Shown: positions 15,565-22,733 of the stretch, in pieces
Layout of the letters: every line of letters begins with the position of its first letter
How positions within the stretch are numbered: the first letter of the stretch is position 1
Origin: Kordiimonadaceae bacterium UBA4441
GTDB taxonomy: Bacteria > Pseudomonadota > Alphaproteobacteria > Sphingomonadales > Emcibacteraceae
Direction of reading: 5' to 3'
Length of the DNA stretch: 23,420 nucleotides
Assembly: GCA_002390425.1 (NCBI GenBank)
Contig: DGPL01000008.1
Coordinates: 29,249-52,668, forward strand
Position numbers and translations under genes: made by a program
The notes under the pieces: generated by a model
Seen by the model: the letters and a program-made list of their open reading frames with translations, nothing else
Databases searched by the model: none
Told to the model about the DNA's origin: nothing

Positions 15565-15592
15565 ATTATAGGTATTAAGTTCACTTAGTCAA
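15565..15592 (-). promoter_or_regulatory. near-consensus sigma-70 promoter for the rpsM-rpsK-rpoA-rplQ operon
   Basis: On the minus strand TTGACT (15587-15592) and a perfect TATAAT (15565-15570) are 16 bases apart. They lie in the adk-rpsM gap, about 80 bases upstream of the rpsM GTG. A GCGC-rich stretch follows the -10, as at many growth-rate-controlled promoters, where such a discriminator sensitises initiation to ppGpp. The predicted transcript starts near 15558 and has a leader of about 70 bases. Confidence 0.75.
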
Positions 15593-15598
15593 CCTTTG

Positions 15599-15624
15599 AA
15601 AAAAAGCTTTTTTAAAAAAACTTT
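15599..15624 (-). terminator. possible weak terminator after adk
   Basis: About 20 bases after the adk stop, minus-strand AAAG plus T-run pairs with A-run plus GCTTT and continues into TTTT. The stem is almost all A-T with a single G-C and one G-U, so it would be weak. It sits directly upstream of the rpsM promoter, where partial termination of the spc transcript would make sense. Confidence 0.35.
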
Positions 15625-15642
15625 AATCCATAGATACAAGGC

Positions 15643-16296
15643 TTATGCCAAGGACCCTAATACATCATTTATTTGGGTGGTAACATCATTGATATCAGCC
15701 ATCCCATCTACCGTTTTCAATACACCTTGACTTTCATAATATGGAAGAAGAGGTGCTGTTTGAGCATGGTAGCTTTCCAAGCGAGATGACACAGTTTCCC
15801 GATTATCATCAGCTCGGCGTTTGAAATTCGTAGAGCCGCAGTTGTCGCAGACGCCGTCAACTTTGGGCTTTAGGTTTTCCTCGTGATATCCTTGATTACA
15901 ATCCGCACATGTGTAACGTCCTGTAATCCGATCCACGAGAGCTTCATCATCAACCTTCATTTCGATGACACCATCGAGTTTTAAAGATTTTTGATTAAGC
16001 ATATTATCTAAGGCTTCCGCCTGTGCAACGGTCCGTGGGAAACCGTCAAGCAAGAAACCTTGCTTGCAATCGTCTTCCTCAATACGGTCCGCGATAATTC
16101 CAACAACGATTTCATCGGTAACGAGTTTACCCGCTTCCATGAAATCTTTGGCTTTTTTGCCAACTTCCGTTCCAGCAGAGACGGCGGCTCTAAGCATATC
16201 ACCTGTAGAGAGCTGCACCAGTCCTTGCGAACTTTGAATTTTTTGTGCTTGAGTGCCTTTTCCAGCACCCGGAGGGCCTAATAAAATAATGATCAT
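15643..16296 (-). CDS. adk: adenylate kinase
   Basis: Adenylate kinase converts ATP plus AMP to 2 ADP and balances adenine nucleotides in the cytoplasm. The 217-residue product has the P-loop GPPGAGKGT at 7-15, the AMP-site motif LSTGDMLR and the signature FLLDGFPRT at 82-89. Its long LID domain carries four cysteines, C130/C133 and C150/C153, in a CxxC...CxxC arrangement, so it is likely zinc-binding, unlike the E. coli enzyme. Its ATG overlaps the secY stop (ATGA), so translation is coupled. It takes the place between secY and rpsM held by rpmJ in E. coli, the usual alphaproteobacterial order. Confidence 0.97.
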   Translation of the reverse strand: MIIILLGPPGAGKGTQAQKIQSSQGLVQLSTGDMLRAAVSAGTEVGKKAKDFMEAGKLVTDEIVVGIIADRIEEDDCKQGFLLDGFPRTVAQAEALDNMLNQKSLKLDGVIEMKVDDEALVDRITGRYTCADCNQGYHEENLKPKVDGVCDNCGSTNFKRRADDNRETVSSRLESYHAQTAPLLPYYESQGVLKTVDGMADINDVTTQINDVLGSLA

Positions 16297-17630
16297 CTGC
16301 GACGCCTTTTCCCACCACGAAGCTTAGATTTTTTCATCAAGCCTTCATATTGGTGTGCCATAAGGTGACTGTGCACTTGGCCTACTGTATCCATGGTTAC
16401 ATTAACCACGATCAATAGCGAAGTACCACCAAAGTAAAACGGGATCGCATATTGTGCTCTTAAAATTTCCGGTAGCAAACAAATTGCACACAGATAAATT
16501 GCACCTACGACAGTCAACCTGGTTAGAACATAATCAAGATATTTTGCAGTATTGTTGCCTGGGCGAATACCCGGAACAAAACCACCGTATTTTTTTAAGT
16601 TATCCGCTGTCTCGTCTGGATTAAATACAAGTGCTGTATAGAAGAAACAGAAGAATACAATACCAAGAACGTAAAAGAGCATATAAAGCGGCTGACCTGG
16701 GCCGAGAAGCGCGGTCGCCGTTGTAATCCATTCAGGACTGTCTTCGGAGGCAAAGCCCGCGAGTGACATTGGTAACATTAATAGAGATGAAGCAAAGATC
16801 GGCGGAATAACACCTGCGGTGTTTAGCTTAAGTGGCATATGTGATTGCTCACCTTGGCTCATACCGTTTGCTTGTTGTCTTTTTGGATATTGAATAAGAA
16901 CACGGCGCTGAGCACGTTCAACAAATACGATTAACGCAATAACAGCAACAACCATAACCAATAACGCGACGATCACTAGTGGTCCACCTAAGGTACCTTT
17001 AGCACTCATATCAAGCGTACTAACAATCGCGATAGGCAATTGCGCAACAATACCGGCAAAGATGATAAGTGAAATACCGTTACCGACACCACGTGCCGTA
17101 ATCTGCTCACCTAGCCACACAAGGAACATAGTACCACCAACCAATGTAATCACAGTCGTCATGCGGAAAAACATTCCAGGATCAAGGGCAATGTTACTTT
17201 CAAGTCCTGTCGCAATCGCATAGGACTGCACAATACAAAGAATAACGGTACCGTAACGCGTATATTGATTAATTTTACGACGCCCAGATTCGCCCTCTTT
17301 CTTCAATTCCTTAAGCCTCACACTCATAGAAGAGGCAAGCTGCATAATAATCGAGGATGAAATATAGGGCATAATACCAAGAGCAATTATACTCATTCGC
17401 TGAATGGCACCGCCATTAAACAGATCAAGCATTCCAAGAATGCCACTTTGATTTTGTGAGAACATTTGTTCTAAAGCGATAGGATCAATGCCAGGCAGAG
17501 GAAGATAAGTTGCTAATCTGTAAACCATTAACGCAATCAACGTAAACCATATACGTTGCTTGAGTTCAGTTGCTTTTGAAAAAGCACTGAAATTAAGGTT
17601 TCCTGCTAACTGTTCCGCTGCTGATGCCAT
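16293..17630 (-). CDS. secY: protein translocase subunit SecY
   Basis: SecY is the channel subunit of the SecYEG translocon in the inner membrane. The 445-residue product has ten hydrophobic segments, starting after ATELKQRIWFTLIALMVYRLATYLPLPGID. It contains the SIIMQLASSM, GNGISLIIFAGIV and QQANGMSQGEQSHMPLKLN regions (the last including a cytosolic SecA/ribosome contact loop) and GIRPGNNTAKYL. It ends in a strongly basic tail, KLRGGKRRRR. It lies between rplO and adk in the spc cluster. Confidence 0.98.
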   Translation of the reverse strand: MASAAEQLAGNLNFSAFSKATELKQRIWFTLIALMVYRLATYLPLPGIDPIALEQMFSQNQSGILGMLDLFNGGAIQRMSIIALGIMPYISSSIIMQLASSMSVRLKELKKEGESGRRKINQYTRYGTVILCIVQSYAIATGLESNIALDPGMFFRMTTVITLVGGTMFLVWLGEQITARGVGNGISLIIFAGIVAQLPIAIVSTLDMSAKGTLGGPLVIVALLVMVVAVIALIVFVERAQRRVLIQYPKRQQANGMSQGEQSHMPLKLNTAGVIPPIFASSLLMLPMSLAGFASEDSPEWITTATALLGPGQPLYMLFYVLGIVFFCFFYTALVFNPDETADNLKKYGGFVPGIRPGNNTAKYLDYVLTRLTVVGAIYLCAICLLPEILRAQYAIPFYFGGTSLLIVVNVTMDTVGQVHSHLMAHQYEGLMKKSKLRGGKRRRR

Positions 17631-17676
17631 CTTTACGTTATCCTATCGCTCGAATATCAATTATTTCTATATAGGG

Positions 17677-18156
17677 TTACTTTGCTTCTGCTTCAACCGC
17701 TGCAGGCACAGAAACTGTACCGCCCGCTTTTTCAACAGCAGCAATCGCCGCTGCAGAAGCACCACTAACTTGAATATTCACTTTGGCTTTAAGTGCACCA
17801 TTTCCAAGAAGACGAACGCCATCCTTTACACGTGTTACAACACCAGCAGCTTTAAGTTCAGCAACAGTAATTGTTTTCTTCGCATCAAGTTTCTTCGCAT
17901 CAATTGCTTCTTGAAGACGGCCAATATTTACAGGAACAAATGTTTTACTGTTAATATTATTAAAACCGCGCTTTGGAAGACGCATGTGAATTGGCATTTG
18001 TCCGCCTTCGAAGCCTTTAATAGCTACACCAGAACGTGACTTTTGACCTTTTACACCGCGGCCACCTGTTTTACCTGTACCAGAACCGATACCACGACCA
18101 ACGCGTTTTCTCGGTTTAGTAGAACCAGGTTTATTTGCTAGTTCATTAAGTTTCAT
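17677..18156 (-). CDS. rplO: 50S ribosomal protein L15
   Basis: L15 binds 23S rRNA and acts late in 50S assembly. The 159-residue product begins MKLNELANKPGSTKPRKRVGRGIGSGTGKTGGRGVKGQKSRSG, with the flexible basic GSGxGKTxGRGxKGQ arm. It continues with GFEGGQMPIHMRLPKRGF and ends in an Ala/Glu-rich tail (AAVEAEAK) longer than that of E. coli (144 residues). It is the last ribosomal gene before secY, 46 bases upstream of it. Confidence 0.98.
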   Translation of the reverse strand: MKLNELANKPGSTKPRKRVGRGIGSGTGKTGGRGVKGQKSRSGVAIKGFEGGQMPIHMRLPKRGFNNINSKTFVPVNIGRLQEAIDAKKLDAKKTITVAELKAAGVVTRVKDGVRLLGNGALKAKVNIQVSGASAAAIAAVEKAGGTVSVPAAVEAEAK

Positions 18157-18164
18157 AATTCCAC

Positions 18165-18350
18165 CTATTCACCTTCAACTTTGACCATGTGGCGAACCTT
18201 ACGGATCATACCACGCACGGCTGGTGTATCTTCCAACTCGCGAGTACGGTGCATTTTATTTAGACCAAGACCGATCAATGTCGCTCTTTGGTCGCTTGTG
18301 CGACGAATCGGGCTACCGATTTGAGTCACTTTTAATGTTTTCTTCGCCAT
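18165..18350 (-). CDS. rpmD: 50S ribosomal protein L30
   Basis: This small 23S rRNA-binding protein of 61 residues matches the usual length. KTLKVTQIGSPIRRTSDQRATLIGLGLNKMHRTRELEDTPAVRGMI is the family pattern. It lies 8 bases before rplO and 6 bases after rpsE, the standard spc order. Confidence 0.97.
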   Translation of the reverse strand: MAKKTLKVTQIGSPIRRTSDQRATLIGLGLNKMHRTRELEDTPAVRGMIRKVRHMVKVEGE

Positions 18351-18356
18351 CTAAAA

Positions 18357-18908
18357 TTACTCCGTAGCTTCAGCGGCAGCTTTACGGTCACCGCGACGAG
18401 CAACAATATCGCTCACTTTTTTACCACGACGTGATGCGACCATACGAGGAGATACCTGTTTGGATAATGCATCAAATGTACCGCGGATCATGTTGTAAGG
18501 GTTAGATGTTCCAAGTGATTTTGTCACAACGTCCTGAACACCAAGTGCTTCGAACACTGCACGCATCGGACCACCCGCAATAATACCTGTACCAGGCTGT
18601 GCTGAACGGATAACCACTTTACCTGCACCATGACGACCTTCAATATCATGATGAAGAGTACGACCTTCACGTAGTGGAACACGAATCATATTCTTTTTCG
18701 CTGCTTCAGTTGCTTTTTGAATTGCTTCTGGAACTTCGCGGGCCTTACCCTTACCAAAACCAACGCGACCTTTTTGATCACCAACAACTACAAGTGCTGC
18801 GAAACCAAAACGACGACCACCTTTTACTACTTTAGCAACCCGGTTAATGTGAACGAGCTTTTCAGTTAGTTCACTTTCCTGACGAGGTTCTCTTTCTGCT
18901 CTTGCCAT
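18357..18908 (-). CDS. rpsE: 30S ribosomal protein S5
   Basis: S5 is a 30S protein involved in decoding fidelity and mRNA entry. The 183-residue product carries the double-stranded RNA-binding-like domain LVHINRVAKVVKGGRRFGFAALVVVGD with the GKGKAREVPEAIQKA loop. The C-terminal domain contains VVIRSAQPGTGIIAGGPMRAVFEALG. It is longer than E. coli S5 (167) because of short extensions at both ends. Confidence 0.98.
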   Translation of the reverse strand: MARAEREPRQESELTEKLVHINRVAKVVKGGRRFGFAALVVVGDQKGRVGFGKGKAREVPEAIQKATEAAKKNMIRVPLREGRTLHHDIEGRHGAGKVVIRSAQPGTGIIAGGPMRAVFEALGVQDVVTKSLGTSNPYNMIRGTFDALSKQVSPRMVASRRGKKVSDIVARRGDRKAAAEATE

Positions 18909-18918
18909 ATTCTTTTCC

Positions 18919-19278
18919 TTAGAAATTCAAACCAGCTTCACGAGCAGCATCTGCAAGCGCTTTTACGCGACCATGGTATAAGAAACCACCACGATCAAAA
19001 ACAACTTGTTCAACGCCAGCGCTCTTAGCACGGTCCGCTATTAATTTACCAACGGCTGCAGCAGCCTCTGAATTGCTTCCTACTTTGACCTTCTTTAGTG
19101 CTTCATCAAGTGTTGAAGCAGCAGCAACAGTCACGCCATTCGTATCATCGATAATTTGAGCATACATATGCTGATTTGTACGATGAATAGATAGACGTGG
19201 ACGACCATTAGCCACTTTACGTAGGCTCGTACGCACGCGATTGCGGCGACGTTCAAATAATTTTTTACCTTTAAGCAT
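18919..19278 (-). CDS. rplR: 50S ribosomal protein L18
   Basis: L18 binds 5S rRNA and, with L5, attaches it to the 50S subunit. The 119-residue product starts MLKGKKLFERRRNRVRTSLRK and ends FLYHGRVKALADAAREAGLNF, both standard. The open frame continues 63 codons upstream, but that stretch lies inside rplF, has no L18 similarity and would be anomalous. The ATG at 19278 has AGGTGGA just upstream and gives the family length. Confidence 0.97.
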   Translation of the reverse strand: MLKGKKLFERRRNRVRTSLRKVANGRPRLSIHRTNQHMYAQIIDDTNGVTVAAASTLDEALKKVKVGSNSEAAAAVGKLIADRAKSAGVEQVVFDRGGFLYHGRVKALADAAREAGLNF

Positions 19279-19288
19279 AATGATCCAC

Positions 19289-19822
19289 CTATTTCTTCTT
19301 GCCTTCTTTACGGAAGATATATTCGTCTTCGTATTTAACACCCTTACCTTTATAAGGTTCAGGTTTACGATATTCACGAATTTCTGCCGCAACTTGGCCA
19401 ACTTTTTGTTTGTCGATGCCAGAAATAACAATCTCTGTCTGACTTGGACATTTGACTTCAACACCATCCATCACTTCATATAAAATGTCGTGAGAAAAAC
19501 CGAGTTGAAGATTAATATTCTTACCTTGCATCTGTGCACGATAACCAACACCATTAAGCTCTAGCTTTTTAGTGAAACCATCAGTCACACCTTCAACTAG
19601 GTTGCTTACCATTGTGCGTTGCATTCCCCACATAGAACGAGCACGTTTGCCGTTACCACGTGGTGTCACTTCTACTGCGCCATCTTCCAATTTAACGTCG
19701 ACTTCACTTACGAAAGTCATATCAAGCGAACCTTTTGGACCTTTTACGGTTAGAACATTATCGTTCAAGTTCGCTTCAACGCCACTAGGAATTTGTACAG
19801 CTTTTTTACCAATACGAGACAT
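19289..19822 (-). CDS. rplF: 50S ribosomal protein L6
   Basis: L6 contacts 23S rRNA near the factor-binding site. The 177-residue product has two similar alpha/beta domains. It starts MSRIGKKAVQIPSGVEANLNDNVLTVKGPKG and carries the C-terminal signature KQKVGQVAAEIREYRKPEPYKGKGVKYEDE, ending in a lysine-rich tail. A ribosome site (AAGGAG) precedes the ATG. Confidence 0.98.
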   Translation of the reverse strand: MSRIGKKAVQIPSGVEANLNDNVLTVKGPKGSLDMTFVSEVDVKLEDGAVEVTPRGNGKRARSMWGMQRTMVSNLVEGVTDGFTKKLELNGVGYRAQMQGKNINLQLGFSHDILYEVMDGVEVKCPSQTEIVISGIDKQKVGQVAAEIREYRKPEPYKGKGVKYEDEYIFRKEGKKK

Positions 19823-19833
19823 ATTTGTTCTCC

Positions 19834-20232
19834 TTAGAATACTGTACAGATGACTTCGCCACCAACGTTTTCAGCACGAGCTTCAGCGTCGGAAAGTACA
19901 CCTTTAGGGGTTGATACAATAGAAATACCAAGACCGTTACGCACACGTGGCAAATCACCAACGGATGAATAAACACGGCGACCAGGTTTTGAAACGCGTT
20001 TAATTTCGCGGATCACAGGATCACCTTCGTGATATTTCAGTTCAATACTAATCTCTGGTTTACCAGCGTCATTATCGGCGCTCACATAACCTCGGATAAA
20101 TCCTTCACGCTCAAGTACGTCAAGCACACGCTGACGTAATTTTGAAGCAGGTGAAGAAACAGCTTTTTTGTTAGCACGTTGTCCGTTTCGGATACGTGTA
20201 AGCATATCTGCTAGAGGATCACTCATAGACAT
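19834..20232 (-). CDS. rpsH: 30S ribosomal protein S8
   Basis: S8 is a primary 16S rRNA-binding protein (central domain) and in E. coli the feedback regulator of the spc operon. The 132-residue product runs from DPLADMLTRIRNGQRANK to GLGISIVSTPKGVLSDAEAR and GGEVICTVF. Two ATGs lie six bases apart. GGAGG fits the first (20232) best. I did not find an obvious S8-site mimic near rplE. Confidence 0.98.
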   Translation of the reverse strand: MSMSDPLADMLTRIRNGQRANKKAVSSPASKLRQRVLDVLEREGFIRGYVSADNDAGKPEISIELKYHEGDPVIREIKRVSKPGRRVYSSVGDLPRVRNGLGISIVSTPKGVLSDAEARAENVGGEVICTVF

Positions 20233-20244
20233 AATTCAGTCCTC

Positions 20245-20550
20245 CTACCAGCTCGACTTCACAACGCCAGGCAAATAACCATGAGAGGCTAAGTGACGTA
20301 GTGATACACGAGACATTTTAAATTTACGGTGATAACCGCGTGGGCGACCTGTTACCTGACAACGGTTACGAAGACGAACTTTCGCACTGTTACGTGGTAA
20401 TTTTGCAAGCTTCAAGCGCGCTTCAAACTGTTCATCAAAAGACAAATCAGGATTTTTAGCTTCTGCTTTAAGAGCTGCACGTTTTGCCGCATATTTTTCA
20501 ACCAAACGCTCACGCTTAAGGTTTTTATTTACTGCACTGACTTTAGCCAT
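20245..20550 (-). CDS. rpsN: 30S ribosomal protein S14 (long, zinc-free form)
   Basis: S14 is a 30S head protein. The 101-residue product is the long form and lacks the CxxC pairs of the zinc-binding type. It has NRCQVTGRPRGYHRKFKMSRVSLRHLASHGYLPGVVKSSW at the C terminus. Its ATG overlaps the rplE stop by one base (TAATG), indicating translational coupling. Confidence 0.98.
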   Translation of the reverse strand: MAKVSAVNKNLKRERLVEKYAAKRAALKAEAKNPDLSFDEQFEARLKLAKLPRNSAKVRLRNRCQVTGRPRGYHRKFKMSRVSLRHLASHGYLPGVVKSSW

Positions 20551-21113
20551 TATTTCTCTCCAGTTTTTGAAGCGAAAGGCATCTGGAAGCCAGAAAGAAG
20601 CGAATGCGCCTCTTTATCAGTTTTCGCTGTTGTACAAATAATGATGTCCATACCACGAATATCATCTACATCATCATAGTTGATTTCAGTGAACACCAAT
20701 TGTTCTTTAAGACCAAGGGCATAGTTACCACGACCATCAAAACTTTTGTCGTTTACACCACGGAAGTCACGCACACGAGGAAGAGCAACCTGGATTAGAC
20801 GATCAAGAAATTCATACATTCTTGCACCTCTAAGAGTTACTTTACAGCCAAGTGGCATATCTTCACGAACCTTGAAACCGGCAATCGATTTTTTAGCGCG
20901 TGTTGTTACAGGAGCCTGACCAGCAATCAATGTCATTTCAGCAAGTGCTTTTTTCACTTTCTTAGTGTCATTAACAGCTTGACCAACACCCATGTTAAGC
21001 ACGATCTTTTCGAGCTTAGGGATTTCCATAACATTACTATATGAAAACTCTTCTTGTAGGCTATCGCGTACTTCAGTTTCATATACTGTACGAAGACGAG
21101 GAACATAAGACAT
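20550..21113 (-). CDS. rplE: 50S ribosomal protein L5
   Basis: L5 binds 5S rRNA and forms a bridge to S13 in the small subunit. The 187-residue product includes VMEIPKLEKIVLNMGVGQAVNDTKKV, KKSIAGFKVREDMPLGCKVTLRG and RDFRGVNDKSFDGRGNYALGLKEQLVFTEI. It shares a one-base stop/start overlap with both rplX upstream and rpsN downstream. Confidence 0.98.
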   Translation of the reverse strand: MSYVPRLRTVYETEVRDSLQEEFSYSNVMEIPKLEKIVLNMGVGQAVNDTKKVKKALAEMTLIAGQAPVTTRAKKSIAGFKVREDMPLGCKVTLRGARMYEFLDRLIQVALPRVRDFRGVNDKSFDGRGNYALGLKEQLVFTEINYDDVDDIRGMDIIICTTAKTDKEAHSLLSGFQMPFASKTGEK

Positions 21114-21433
21114 TAGATGGCCTCCCCTGATGGTCTGGCAATACGAGTTTTCTTACCGTCTTTATCCATTTTAAAACCAACCTTCGTTGCTTTACCTGAT
21201 TTTGGATCTTTAAGAGCCAAATTGGATAGGTGAATAGATGCTTCTTTAGTGATAATGCCACCTTCAGCCGTTTGTGACTGTTTAGTATGACGCTTCACAA
21301 GATTTACACCCTGCACAATTGCGCGGCCTTCTGAAAGCAACATTTTTGTTACTTCACCAGACTTGCCTTTATCTTTACCAGTAAGAACAATTACTTCATC
21401 GCCCTTACGGATTTTACTTTTTACGTTAGCCAT
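21113..21433 (-). CDS. rplX: 50S ribosomal protein L24
   Basis: L24 is an early assembly-initiating protein on 23S rRNA. The 106-residue product has the KOW motif (KIRKGDEVIVLTGKDKGKSGEV) and GVNLVKRHTKQSQTAEGGI. The ATG overlaps the rplN stop, and the stop overlaps the rplE ATG, forming a chain of coupled genes. Confidence 0.98.
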   Translation of the reverse strand: MANVKSKIRKGDEVIVLTGKDKGKSGEVTKMLLSEGRAIVQGVNLVKRHTKQSQTAEGGIITKEASIHLSNLALKDPKSGKATKVGFKMDKDGKKTRIARPSGEAI

Positions 21434-21801
21434 TAGAGCACCTCCGGAGCCAGTGAAATAATTTTCATATGGTTAGCTGATCGTAGCTCGCGTACAACAG
21501 GGCCAAAGATACGTGTACCAATTGGTTCGTTTTGCTTATTAATCAAAACGGCTGCATTGGAATCAAAACGGATTGTTGTTCCGTCTACACGTTGTACATC
21601 TTTCTTTGTGCGTACGATAACGGCACGATGCACCTCTCCCTTTTTCACACGTCCACGAGGAATAGCTTCTTTAACACTGACGACGATTACGTCACCAACG
21701 CCAGCCACTTTCCTTTTGGAGCCACCAAGAACTTTGATACACTGCACACGGCGTGCACCAGAATTATCGGCAACATCAAGGTTGGTTTGCATTTGAATCA
21801 T
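21433..21801 (-). CDS. rplN: 50S ribosomal protein L14
   Basis: L14 sits at the 30S interface and takes part in bridge B8. The 122-residue product begins MIQMQTNLDVADNSGARRVQCIKVLGG and contains GDVIVVSVKEAIPRGRVKKGEV. Length matches E. coli (123). A 43-base gap separates it from rpsQ, the longest gap in the rpsC-rplO part of the cluster. It holds no clear promoter. Confidence 0.98.
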   Translation of the reverse strand: MIQMQTNLDVADNSGARRVQCIKVLGGSKRKVAGVGDVIVVSVKEAIPRGRVKKGEVHRAVIVRTKKDVQRVDGTTIRFDSNAAVLINKQNEPIGTRIFGPVVRELRSANHMKIISLAPEVL

Positions 21802-21844
21802 AGGTTTTTCCTATTTACTTAAATTAATGTTTCGAATTCACTAA

Positions 21845-22081
21845 TTACTTAGCGTCTTCGATAACTTTCCACGATTTATTTTTAGAAATCGGACGACATT
21901 CTTCAATACGAACAACATCACCAACTTTAAAATTATTATTTTCGTCATGCGCACGATATTTCTTCGAACGACGCACCACTTTTTTCACCATTGGGTGCAT
22001 AAAACGACGCTCAACAAGAACGGTAACCGTCTTATCATTTGCATCACTTACGACTGCACCTTGTAGAATACGTTTAGGCAT
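21845..22081 (-). CDS. rpsQ: 30S ribosomal protein S17
   Basis: S17 is a primary 16S rRNA-binding protein with an OB-fold. The 78-residue product has RILQGAVVSDANDKTVTVLVERRFMHPMVKKVV and the KVGDVVRIEECRPISKNKSWKV signature. It follows rpmC by 12 bases. Confidence 0.97.
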   Translation of the reverse strand: MPKRILQGAVVSDANDKTVTVLVERRFMHPMVKKVVRRSKKYRAHDENNNFKVGDVVRIEECRPISKNKSWKVIEDAK

Positions 22082-22093
22082 ATTAATTATCCC

Positions 22094-22300
22094 TTATTTG
22101 GCCGCTGCTTCAGCGTTCTTTGCATTAACAACTGTCTGGATGCGGGCAATTGACCTGCGAACCTGACGCACACGAGCCGTATTTTCAAGCTGGTTTGTTG
22201 CTTGCTGAAAACGCAGATTAAACTGCTCTTTTTTCAGATCGGCAAGTTCACCGTTTAGCTCTTCAATAGACTTACTTTGAAGTTCAGATGCTTTGCTCAT
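22094..22300 (-). CDS. rpmC: 50S ribosomal protein L29
   Basis: L29 lies at the exit tunnel rim next to L23 and contributes to the docking site for SRP and trigger factor. The 68-residue product has two helices with the family core LKKEQFNLRFQQATNQLENTARVRQVRRSIARI. I use the ATG at 22300 (MSKASEL); a GTG immediately upstream is in frame, but GGAG spacing favours the ATG. Confidence 0.96.
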   Translation of the reverse strand: MSKASELQSKSIEELNGELADLKKEQFNLRFQQATNQLENTARVRQVRRSIARIQTVVNAKNAEAAAK

Positions 22301-22311
22301 CACGAACTCTC

Positions 22312-22728
22312 CTAATTTTCACCGAGACGAGTTACAAACTTCGTCGCTATTGGTAATTTAGCTGCGGCACGCTCAAATGCTTCTTTAGCAAGATCAAGCG
22401 GAACCCCATCCATTTCAAACAAAATACGTCCGGGTTTTACACGGGCTGCCCAGTATTCGACAGACCCCTTACCTTTACCCATACGAACCTCTGCAGGCTT
22501 TTTGGATACTGGCACATCTGGAAATACACGGATCCAGACTTTACCTTGACGTTTAATGTGACGTGTCATTGCACGACGCGCAGCTTCGATCTGACGCGCA
22601 GTGATTCTTTCCGGCTCAAGTGCCTTTAGTCCACAAGAACCAAAAGTTAGCGATGTGCCACCTTTTGCGTTTCCATGGATACGGCCTTTATGAGCACGAC
22701 GGAATTTTGTTCTTTTTGGCTGTAACAT
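22312..22728 (-). CDS. rplP: 50S ribosomal protein L16
   Basis: L16 organises the A-site tRNA region of the 50S subunit. The 138-residue product runs from MLQPKRTKFRRAHKGR through GTSLTFGSCGLKALEPERITARQIEAARRAMTRH to VRMGKGKGSVEYWAARVKPGRILFEMDGV. The conserved Arg in the VRMGKGKG region, a hydroxylation site in E. coli, is present. It lies 5 bases after rpsC. Confidence 0.98.
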   Translation of the reverse strand: MLQPKRTKFRRAHKGRIHGNAKGGTSLTFGSCGLKALEPERITARQIEAARRAMTRHIKRQGKVWIRVFPDVPVSKKPAEVRMGKGKGSVEYWAARVKPGRILFEMDGVPLDLAKEAFERAAAKLPIATKFVTRLGEN

Positions 22729-22733
22729 ATCCC

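Noticed and set aside
15485..16293. Missing rpmJ (L36) between secY and rpsM as a gene loss
   Set aside because: In alphaproteobacteria adk normally occupies this place and rpmJ lies elsewhere, so its absence here is not unusual.
19279..19467. N-terminal extension of L18 as a novel fused domain
   Set aside because: It is the rplF coding sequence read out of frame, with low-complexity Lys/Asn/Leu content and no ribosome site at its start.
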